A DNA stretch of 9,442 bases, taken from positions 1 to 9,442 of the forward strand of contig HF985574.1 in assembly GCA_000431215.1 (NCBI GenBank). Reading direction: 5' to 3'. The translations under genes and the position numbers were made by a program. Each line of letters starts with the position of its first letter. The first letter of the stretch is position 1. The notes beneath the pieces are model-generated. The model had not been told where the DNA came from. It did not search any database and was given only the letters and a program-made list of their open reading frames with translations. Positions 1 to 6,443 of this stretch are shown piece by piece. The DNA is from Prevotella sp. CAG:1031 (lineage in GTDB: Bacteria > Bacteroidota > Bacteroidia > Bacteroidales > Muribaculaceae).

Positions 1-258
1 CGGGCAGTGATGCCCGGGCCGGTCCGTAAGGGCCACACCAAAGGATGCGATGAAACTCCGAAAGACAGGATTTGAGTGCTCGCCGCCCTTTGTAATCCGC
101 CTGGCCGGAAAAACCGGCGCCTCGTCAGAGGCTGGGGCCCGCCATCGGCCGACTAAGCTTGCCTCGGAATTATATTTGTAATTGATGAGTTTCCCAATCT
201 ACTTTGATGTGGTGTATCTCAAGCTCGGGCTCTCTTGCCCCCGCTGTTTTATTCTTTC
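1..258. other. Unidentified structured noncoding region (possible ncRNA or leader)
   Basis: No reading frame here has a plausible start and length. The stretch is GC-rich and full of short perfect hairpins: 1-16 (6 bp stem, GTGA loop), 21-34 (5 bp with one G-T pair, GTAA loop), 104-118 (5 bp, AAAAA loop), 119-132 (5 bp, GTCA loop) and 227-240 (4 bp, 6-base loop). The segment at about 165-220 is AT-richer. Two of the loops read as GNRA tetraloops on the plus strand, which favours a plus-strand RNA. A consensus promoter at 263-294 instead predicts a minus-strand transcript running from about 256 off the left edge. The direction is therefore unresolved. I compared it by eye with tmRNA, RNase P RNA, SRP RNA, 5S rRNA and common riboswitches and found no signature motif. 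The left end is cut by the window. Confidence 0.4.
222..257 (+). terminator. Weak intrinsic terminator candidate
   Basis: AGC (222-224) pairs with GCT (243-245), and GGGC (227-230) pairs with GCCC (237-240), with a 2x2 mismatch between the two helices. A T-rich tract follows at 247-257, interrupted by one A and one C. It would end a plus-strand RNA coming from the left. Read on the minus strand, the same bases form the first hairpin of the transcript predicted from the promoter at 263-294, so the terminator reading is only one of two. Confidence 0.28.
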
Positions 259-262
259 AACG

Positions 263-294
263 CAAAGATAAGCCGTTTTGTTTAATCCGGCAAA
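263..294 (-). promoter_or_regulatory. Minus-strand Bacteroidota-type promoter
   Basis: Read on the minus strand, TTTG (294-291) is followed after 20 bp by TATCTTTG (270-263). This matches the TTTG / TAnnTTTG consensus of the Bacteroidota primary sigma factor. Transcription would start near 256-257 and run leftward through the hairpin-rich region and out of the window. Its -33 box lies 37 bp from that of the valS promoter, so the two are back to back and could share regulation. Confidence 0.55.
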
Positions 295-330
295 CGATGA
301 GGCGAAAAAAATCGCGCTGAGAAGTTACTT

Positions 331-361
331 TTTGCCGTTTGCAGCGAATTAGCTAACTTTG
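331..361 (+). promoter_or_regulatory. Promoter of the valS operon
   Basis: TTTG at 331-334 and TAACTTTG at 354-361 are separated by 19 bp, a good fit to the Bacteroidota promoter consensus and the same spacing as the tRNA-Lys promoter in this window. The start point should lie near 368, giving a leader of about 29 nt before the valS ATG. That is too short for a riboswitch or T-box-like element, so simple constitutive or growth-linked expression is likely. An A-run (305-311) lies upstream. Confidence 0.7.
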
Positions 362-396
362 CCGTCTGAAACAAAAACAACCCTGACCTCATTACA

Positions 397-3015
397 ATGA
401 AAGAACTTGCCAAGCAATATAGCCCGCACGAAGTCGAAGAACGCTGGTACGGCTACTGGATGCAACACCGCCTGTTTCATTCCGAACCCGATGGCCGCGA
501 GCCATATACGATAGTTATACCGCCGCCCAACGTGACGGGTATCCTCCACATGGGGCACATGCTGAACAACACGATTCAGGACATTCTGATTCGCCGCGCC
601 CGAATGCAGGGGAAGAACGCGCTGTGGGTTCCGGGCACCGACCACGCGTCGATAGCCACCGAGGCCAAGGTCGTCGCCAAGCTTGCCGCCGAAGGCATCG
701 CGAAGAGCTCGCTGACGCGCGAGCAGTTCCTAGAACACGCCTGGGCATGGAAAGAGAAGCATGGCGGAATCATTCTCGAGCAGCTCAAGAAGCTCGGCGC
801 ATCGTGTGACTGGGAGCGCACGGCTTTCACCATGGATCCGGAGCGCTACCGCTCGGTTATGCGCGTCTTTGTCGACCTCTACCGCAAGGGGCTTATATAT
901 AAAGGAGTCAGGATGGTTCACTGGGACCCGAAGGCGCGCACGGCCCTGAGCGACGCCGAGGTCGTTTACCGCGACGAACATTCGAAGCTCTATTATCTTC
1001 GCTATCATATTGTCGGAGAAGAGGGCTACGCCGTTGTGGCGACAACGCGCCCCGAGACAATCATGGGCGACACGGCGATGTGTATCAACCCCAACGACCC
1101 GAAGAACGCCCACCTCAAGGGGAAGCGCGTCATCGTTCCGCTGGTCGGCCGCGAGATTCCCGTCATCGAAGACGAATACGTTGAGATGGATTTCGGCACA
1201 GGCTGCCTGAAGGTCACCCCCGCCCACGATCCCAACGACTATATGCTCGGCCGGAAGCATAACCTCGAAAGCATCGACATCTTCAACGAAGACGCCACTC
1301 TCAGCCCCGCCGCGGGCCTCTATGTCGGCCTCGACCGCTTCGAGGTGCGCCGCCGCATCGTCGACGACCTCGCCGCCGCCGGCCTTATCGAGAAGGTCGA
1401 GGACTACGAGAACAAGGTCGGCTACAGCGAGCGCAACGCCGACACCGTAGTCGAGCCGCGCCTGTCGTCGCAGTGGTTCATGAAGATGAAAGGGATGGCA
1501 GTGCCCGCCCTCGAAGCTGTCGAAGACGACACGATAAAGTTCGTTCCCGAGAAATTCAAGAACATCTACCGCCACTGGATGGAGGATGTCCACGACTGGT
1601 GTATCTCGCGCCAGCTCTGGTGGGGCCACCGCATTCCGGCCTGGTATCTGCCCGACGGCAGCGTCGTCGTGGCCGAGACGGCCGAAGAGGCTCTCGAAGA
1701 GGCCCGCAGAAAGGATCCGGCGCTGACAGCCGCCGACCTCGAGCAGGATCCCGACGTTCTCGACACCTGGTTCTCGTCGTGGCTCTGGCCCATCGCCCTG
1801 TTCAACGGAATCCTCGACCCCGACAACAAGGAGATCAGCTACTACTACCCGACCGCTACGCTGGTCACCGGCCCCGACATCATCTTCTTCTGGGTTTCGA
1901 GAATGATCATGGCCGGATATGAGTTCCGCAAGGAGCCCCCGTTCAGGAACGTCTATTTCACCGGCATCGTGCGCGACGAGATAGGCCGCAAGATGTCGAA
2001 GCAGCTCGGCAACTCGCCCGACCCGCTCGACCTCATCGCCACCTACGGCGCCGACGGCGTGCGCATGGGCCTTATGCTCTCGGCTCCCGCCGGCAGCGAC
2101 ATTCTCTTCGACAAGAAGCTCTGCGAGACGGGCCGCAATTTCTGCAACAAGATATGGAACGCCTTCCGCCTCGTCAAGGGCTGGGAGGTCGACGCGCAGG
2201 CCGAACAGCCGCGCGCCGCGGCCGAAGCCATCGAATGGTTCGACAGCAAGCTGTCGGCCACAATCGCCGAGCTCGACGACCTGTTCTCGAAATTCCGCAT
2301 CTCCGAGGCGCTGATGGCCGTCTACCGCCTGTTCTGGGACGAATTCTCGTCGTGGTATCTCGAGGCCGTCAAGCCCGCCTGGCAGACCCCCGTCGACGCA
2401 AAGACGCTGGCCGCCGTAGAGCGCCATTTCGACGCCCTTCTGCGCCTGCTCCACCCCTTCATGCCCTTCATCACCGAAGAGCTCTGGCAGAATCTCGCCG
2501 AGCGCCGCGAGGGGGAATCGATAATGTATGCCGCCGAACCGCGCGGCCAGAAGCCCGACGCCGGGATTCTCGAGAAGATGGAGACCGTCAAGGCGATCGT
2601 CAACGGAGTGCGCGGCGTGCGCGCCAAGCGCAATATCGCGCCGAAAGAGGCTCTGGAGCTTCACGTCGTCGGCGACCAGACCGTTCCCTGGCCCGAGCTT
2701 ATCGGAAAACTCGGCAACGTGTCGGCGATAGCCAATGTCGGCGAGGCCGACGCCACCGCCGCCAAGTTCATCGCCGGCACAACCACCTACGAGGTTCCGC
2801 TGGCCGACATGATCGACACCGAGGCCGAGCGCGCCAAGCTCGCCAAAGAGATCGACTATCTCAAGGGCTTCAAAGCTTCGATCGAGAAGAAGCTCTCGAA
2901 CGAGCGGTTCGTGGCCAAGGCTCCGGCCGCCGTTGTCGAAGGCGAGCGCAAGAAACTCGCCGACGCCGAGGCCAAGATCGCCCGGCTGACCGACTCGCTC
3001 CAGGCTCTTTCGTGA
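397..3015 (+). CDS. valS: Valine--tRNA ligase (ValRS)
   Basis: This cytoplasmic class I aminoacyl-tRNA synthetase joins valine to tRNA-Val using ATP and hydrolyses mischarged Thr-tRNA-Val. The 872 residues are normal for bacterial ValRS. Visible landmarks are the PPPNVTGILHMGH block with the HIGH-type motif at residues 51-54, the CP1 editing domain with TTRPET (216-221) and GTGCLKVTPAHDPND (267-281), SRQLWWGHRIPAW (404-416), DTWFSSW (456-462) and the KMSKS-type motif as KMSKQ (532-536). An anticodon-binding helical domain covers about 600-740, and the Lys/Glu-rich C-terminus (about 805-872) is the usual coiled-coil arm. The ATG at 397 gives the family N-terminus and lies about 29 nt from the predicted transcription start. 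No Shine-Dalgarno site is seen, as is common in this phylum. It is the first gene of the operon, and the next ORF starts 22 bp after its stop. Confidence 0.98.
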   Translation: MKELAKQYSPHEVEERWYGYWMQHRLFHSEPDGREPYTIVIPPPNVTGILHMGHMLNNTIQDILIRRARMQGKNALWVPGTDHASIATEAKVVAKLAAEGIAKSSLTREQFLEHAWAWKEKHGGIILEQLKKLGASCDWERTAFTMDPERYRSVMRVFVDLYRKGLIYKGVRMVHWDPKARTALSDAEVVYRDEHSKLYYLRYHIVGEEGYAVVATTRPETIMGDTAMCINPNDPKNAHLKGKRVIVPLVGREIPVIEDEYVEMDFGTGCLKVTPAHDPNDYMLGRKHNLESIDIFNEDATLSPAAGLYVGLDRFEVRRRIVDDLAAAGLIEKVEDYENKVGYSERNADTVVEPRLSSQWFMKMKGMAVPALEAVEDDTIKFVPEKFKNIYRHWMEDVHDWCISRQLWWGHRIPAWYLPDGSVVVAETAEEALEEARRKDPALTAADLEQDPDVLDTWFSSWLWPIALFNGILDPDNKEISYYYPTATLVTGPDIIFFWVSRMIMAGYEFRKEPPFRNVYFTGIVRDEIGRKMSKQLGNSPDPLDLIATYGADGVRMGLMLSAPAGSDILFDKKLCETGRNFCNKIWNAFRLVKGWEVDAQAEQPRAAAEAIEWFDSKLSATIAELDDLFSKFRISEALMAVYRLFWDEFSSWYLEAVKPAWQTPVDAKTLAAVERHFDALLRLLHPFMPFITEELWQNLAERREGESIMYAAEPRGQKPDAGILEKMETVKAIVNGVRGVRAKRNIAPKEALELHVVGDQTVPWPELIGKLGNVSAIANVGEADATAAKFIAGTTTYEVPLADMIDTEAERAKLAKEIDYLKGFKASIEKKLSNERFVAKAPAAVVEGERKKLADAEAKIARLTDSLQALS

Positions 3016-3037
3016 GAACCGACTGACATTCAGGCCG

Positions 3038-3214
3038 ATGACAGGTTACCAATGGTTCAGACTGACGTGCATAGTAGTGCTGTGGCTGCTGATATGCTGG
3101 TTTGTCGTGGCTTATCAGCCGTTCACGCTGCGCGTTGCGTTCATCGTTGTGGCCTCGGGAATAGTAGTGTTTGTGCCGCTTTATAAAAAATATAAGCGCA
3201 ATGGCAGGAAGTAA
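3038..3214 (+). CDS. Small two-helix membrane protein, function unknown
   Basis: A 58-codon ORF fills the space between valS and dxs. It starts with ATG 22 bp after the valS stop and ends with TAA inside dxs, overlapping it by 14 bp in another frame. The predicted protein has a short polar start, a hydrophobic helix at about residues 9-26 (rich in V, L, I, W, C), a short QPFT turn, a second helix at about 31-49, and a basic tail (KKYKRNGRK). The tail favours both ends lying in the cytoplasm. I recognise no family. The membrane-protein composition, the position within the operon and the overlap with dxs argue that it is translated, perhaps coupled to dxs. Against it, it is short and no homologue could be checked. 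Confidence 0.65.
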   Translation: MTGYQWFRLTCIVVLWLLICWFVVAYQPFTLRVAFIVVASGIVVFVPLYKKYKRNGRK

Positions 3215-5096
3215 ATATCCCTTGCTCGAAAAGATCGACAGCCCCGCCGACCTGCGGCGTCTTCCGCCGGCGGAGCTGCCGGCGGTGTGCGACGAGATAC
3301 GCAGGTTTCTCATCGAGAAGCTGGCTGTCCATCCGGGTCATTTCGCCTCGTCGATGGGAGCCGTCGAGATAACGGTGGCGCTCCACTATGTGTTCAACAC
3401 CCCCGACGACCGCATCGTATGGGACGTGGGCCATCAGGCCTACGGCCACAAGCTGCTCACAGGCCGGCGCGACGCCTTCGACACCCTGCGCTGCCTCGAC
3501 GGACTCAGCGGCTTTCCGAACCCGCAGGAAAGCGAATACGACACGTTCACGGCCGGCCACGCCTCGAACAGCATATCGGCCGCCCTGGGAATGAGCGTGG
3601 CCTCGTCGCTGACAGGCGCCGACCGCAATGTCGTCGCCGTCATCGGCGACGCCTCGATAGCCGGAGGGCTGGCCTGGGAGGCTCTGAACAATGCCGCCAA
3701 CGCAAACGCCAACCTGCTCATCATCCTCAACGACAACGACATGTCGATCGACCGCCCGACAGGCTCGCTGAATTCCTATCTGGCCCACCTGACGACGTCG
3801 AAAGCCTATAACACCCTGCGCTACAAAGCCTACCGCACGCTCAAGCGGCTCCGCCTCATCAGCGACCGCCGCCGCGGCGCCGTGCTGCGCTTCACCAACA
3901 GCCTCAAATCGCTCTGGGTTCACGAACAGAACCTGTTCGAGGGGCTGAACATACGCTATTTCGGGCCTTTCGACGGCCACGACATAAACCGCATTGTCAG
4001 AGTGCTCTCCGACATCAAAGACATGAAAGGGCCGCGCCTGCTCCATCTCAGAACCGTCAAGGGGAAAGGATTCCCCGCCGCCGAGCAGAACCCGGCCGCA
4101 TGGCATGCCCCCGGACTTTTCGACCCGTCGACGGGCGAGAAGATCAAGGAGAGCGGCGCGGCGCCCAAGCCCCCGAAGTTTCAGGACGTTTTCGGAAAGA
4201 CGCTGACAGAGCTGGCCGAAGCCGACCAGAAAATTGTCGGCATAACCGCCGCCATGCTCTCGGGAACATCGCTGTCGGTGCTCCAGAAACGGTTCCCCGA
4301 ACGCACGTTCGACGTCGGCATAAGCGAGGGGCACGCCGTCACCTTCGCCGCCGGAATGGCCAAAGACGGCCTGCGGCCGTTTGTGGCCATCTACTCGTCG
4401 TTCCTCCAGAGGGCCTACGACAATATCATCAACGATGTCGCCATTCTCGGGCTGCCGGTCGTTTTCTGCATCGACCGCGCCGGCATCGTCGGAGAGGACG
4501 GCGTCACCCACCACGGCGCGTTCGACCTCAGCTATCTGCGCCCGATTCCCGGGCTGACAATAGCCGCCCCGCGCAACGAACACGAGCTGCGCAATCTCAT
4601 GGCGGCCGCCGCCCGGGCCACCTCGCCGTGGGTTATCCGCTACCCGCGCGGACGCGGCAGCCTGACCGACTGGCACAACGATCCGCAGCCCGTAGCCGTC
4701 GGCCGGGCCGAACGCCTGCTTCAGGGCTCGCGCGCCACAATCCTCGCCATAGGCCCGATAATCGGCGAGGCCCTGAAAGCGGCCCGCGAGACCGGCGATG
4801 TCGGCGTCGTCGACATGCGCTTCCTCAAACCGCTCGACGAAGCCATGCTCGACGAGGTGCTCGCCTCGGGAGCGCCGGTGGTCACCCTCGAAGACAACTC
4901 GGTTATCGGCGGCCTGGGCTCGGCCGTGGCCGAATATATGGCCCGCAAAGGCGCATCCAACCGGCTTCGCGCCATAGGAATGCCCGCCGGAAGCTTCATA
5001 GCCCACGGCACCGTGGCCGAGCTCCGCAACCGCGAGAAGATGGACGCCGCGGCCATCGTCGGGATTCTTAACGACCTCATAACCACTCGAAAATGA
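3201..5096 (+). CDS. dxs: 1-deoxy-D-xylulose-5-phosphate synthase (DXS)
   Basis: This cytoplasmic, thiamine-diphosphate-dependent enzyme condenses pyruvate and glyceraldehyde 3-phosphate, with loss of CO2, to 1-deoxy-D-xylulose 5-phosphate. It is the entry step of the MEP isoprenoid pathway and supplies thiamine and usually pyridoxine synthesis. The 631 residues match the family. Seen: HPGHFASSMGAVE (44-56) with the active-site His47, DVGHQAY (75-81), and the cofactor/Mg motif GDAS...NDN with Asp150 and Asn179. The second domain has ISEGHAVTFAAG with catalytic Glu376, then DRAGIVGEDGVTHHGAFDLSYLR (THHG at 436-439), and a transketolase C-terminal domain from about 500. I chose the ATG at 3201 because it gives the usual N-terminus (YPLLEKIDSPADLRRLP). 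A TTG at 3171 adds ten unconserved residues. It overlaps the small upstream ORF by 14 bp and trkA by 4 bp. Confidence 0.97.
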   Translation: MAGSKYPLLEKIDSPADLRRLPPAELPAVCDEIRRFLIEKLAVHPGHFASSMGAVEITVALHYVFNTPDDRIVWDVGHQAYGHKLLTGRRDAFDTLRCLDGLSGFPNPQESEYDTFTAGHASNSISAALGMSVASSLTGADRNVVAVIGDASIAGGLAWEALNNAANANANLLIILNDNDMSIDRPTGSLNSYLAHLTTSKAYNTLRYKAYRTLKRLRLISDRRRGAVLRFTNSLKSLWVHEQNLFEGLNIRYFGPFDGHDINRIVRVLSDIKDMKGPRLLHLRTVKGKGFPAAEQNPAAWHAPGLFDPSTGEKIKESGAAPKPPKFQDVFGKTLTELAEADQKIVGITAAMLSGTSLSVLQKRFPERTFDVGISEGHAVTFAAGMAKDGLRPFVAIYSSFLQRAYDNIINDVAILGLPVVFCIDRAGIVGEDGVTHHGAFDLSYLRPIPGLTIAAPRNEHELRNLMAAAARATSPWVIRYPRGRGSLTDWHNDPQPVAVGRAERLLQGSRATILAIGPIIGEALKAARETGDVGVVDMRFLKPLDEAMLDEVLASGAPVVTLEDNSVIGGLGSAVAEYMARKGASNRLRAIGMPAGSFIAHGTVAELRNREKMDAAAIVGILNDLITTRK

Positions 5097-6430
5097 AAAT
5101 CGTCATTGCAGGAGCCGGCGAGGTCGGCACTCATCTGGCAAAACTGCTGTCGCGCGAGGAACAGGACATCACACTTCTCGACCGCGACCGCAGCCGGCTC
5201 GAGGCTCTCGACGCCAGATATAACCTACTGACCGTAGTGGGCTCGCCGGTGTCGTTCTCAGCCCTGCGCGCCGCCAGAGTCGAGAAAGCCGAGCTGTTTA
5301 TAGCCGTCACCCCCTACGAGACCGACAATGTAGTCGCCTGCGAGATAGCCAAAAGCTTCGGCGCCCAGAAAACAGTGGCCCGCATCGACAACTACGAGTT
5401 CATGGATCCGGCCAACAGCGCCTTCTTCACCCGCTCGGGCATAAACCACACGATCTATCCCGAATATCTGGCCGCGCTGGAAATACGCACCGCCCTCGTG
5501 CGCAACTGGGTGCGCAACTGGTTCGAGCTCCACGACGGCGAGATAATCGTTGTCGGCATCAAGCTGCGCGACAACGCCCGCATAGCCGGAATGCAGCTCA
5601 AGGAATTCGCCGCCACCCGCCATAACTTCCACGTCTCGGCCATACGCCGGAAAAACGAGACCATCATACCGCGCGGCGACGACCGCCTGATGCCCAACGA
5701 CATTCTCTATTTCACAACGACGCGCGACTATGTCGACGAACTCATCGACCTCTGCGGAAAAACGCGCCGGAGAATCCATAACATAATGATAATGGGGGGC
5801 TCGCGCATAGCCGTCAGGCTCGTCAGCCTCATAGGCTCGAAAAACTACGACGTCAAGATTCTCGAGCGCGACCGCGACAAATGCGCCTATCTGGCCGAAC
5901 GCTGCCCCGAAGCCGAGATAATCCACGGCGACGGCCGCGACATCGAAGTGCTGCGCCAGGAAGGGGTCGAGGCTACCGACGCCTTCATCGCCCTGAGCGA
6001 CTCGTCGGAGACGAACATCCTCGCCTGCCTCTCGGCAAAAGAGATGGGCGTCAAAAAAACCATCGCCGAAGTCGAGAACATCCAGTTCATCTCGGAAGCC
6101 GAAAACCTCAATATCGGAACGATAATAAACAAAAAACTGCTGGCGTCGAGCCGAATATTCCAGATTCTTCTCGACAGCGACGCCAACGACTCGCGCTGCC
6201 TCGCCCTGGCCGACGCCGAAGTGTCGGAAATCGAAGCGAAGCCGCGCTCGAAGATAACCCGCGCCCCCGTGCGCGACCTCCATCTGAGCCGCGACCTGAC
6301 GATAGCCGGACTCGTGCGCAACGGCCGCGGAATGCTCGTCGACGGCTCGACAACGATCTGCGCCGGCGACCGCGTCGTCGTCTTCTGTCTCGACGGCTCG
6401 CTCCACAAAGTCGAACGTCTTTTCAGCTGA
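5093..6430 (+). CDS. trkA: Trk potassium uptake regulatory subunit TrkA
   Basis: This peripheral cytoplasmic protein is thought to form the RCK ring that binds nucleotides (NAD(H), ATP/ADP) and gates the TrkH channel. The 445 residues have the full two-unit design. The first Rossmann domain opens with IAGAGEVGTHLA (GxGxxG at 7-12) and an acidic residue (Asp30) at the end of the second strand, as expected for NAD binding. A first TrkA-C domain covers about 145-225. A second Rossmann domain starts near 230 with the altered loop MGGSRIA (234-240), followed by ILERDRDKC and HGDG. A second TrkA-C domain covers about 370-445. Its ATG overlaps the dxs stop as ATGA, which predicts translational coupling. 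The channel gene trkH follows after 13 bp, so the pair should be made together. Confidence 0.95.
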   Translation: MKIVIAGAGEVGTHLAKLLSREEQDITLLDRDRSRLEALDARYNLLTVVGSPVSFSALRAARVEKAELFIAVTPYETDNVVACEIAKSFGAQKTVARIDNYEFMDPANSAFFTRSGINHTIYPEYLAALEIRTALVRNWVRNWFELHDGEIIVVGIKLRDNARIAGMQLKEFAATRHNFHVSAIRRKNETIIPRGDDRLMPNDILYFTTTRDYVDELIDLCGKTRRRIHNIMIMGGSRIAVRLVSLIGSKNYDVKILERDRDKCAYLAERCPEAEIIHGDGRDIEVLRQEGVEATDAFIALSDSSETNILACLSAKEMGVKKTIAEVENIQFISEAENLNIGTIINKKLLASSRIFQILLDSDANDSRCLALADAEVSEIEAKPRSKITRAPVRDLHLSRDLTIAGLVRNGRGMLVDGSTTICAGDRVVVFCLDGSLHKVERLFS

Positions 6431-6443
6431 ACAGCCGACTCAA

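Noticed and set aside
1..75. Plus-strand open frame ending in TGA at 73-75, as the C-terminus of an upstream gene
   Set aside because: Its 24 codons carry no recognisable motif, and the segment is dominated by two perfect hairpins that fit noncoding RNA better.
174..206. Plus-strand promoter ending in TACTTTG
   Set aside because: The -7 box is one base too short (TA-C-TTTG) and the gap to the upstream TTTG is 21 bp. The promoter at 331-361 fits far better.
1..258. tmRNA, RNase P RNA, SRP RNA, 5S rRNA, or a cobalamin, TPP or SAM riboswitch
   Set aside because: By-eye comparison with the remembered core motifs of each family found none on either strand. A GACTAAGC string near 151-158 resembles the 3' part of tmRNA, but no T arm or CCA end follows.
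730..2664. Long minus-strand open frame (644 codons) opposite valS
   Set aside because: It lies wholly inside an unmistakable valS. The open frame follows from GC-rich codon use on the sense strand, and its translation shows no domain pattern.
3171..3200. Upstream TTG start for dxs
   Set aside because: It adds ten residues unlike the family. The ATG at 3201 gives the standard N-terminus, and TTG starts are uncommon.
3141..5006. Long minus-strand open frame (621 codons) opposite dxs, and a 382-codon one opposite trkA (5258-6406)
   Set aside because: These are shadow frames of well-recognised genes, with low-complexity Val/Gly/Asp/Ala-rich translations and no promoter.
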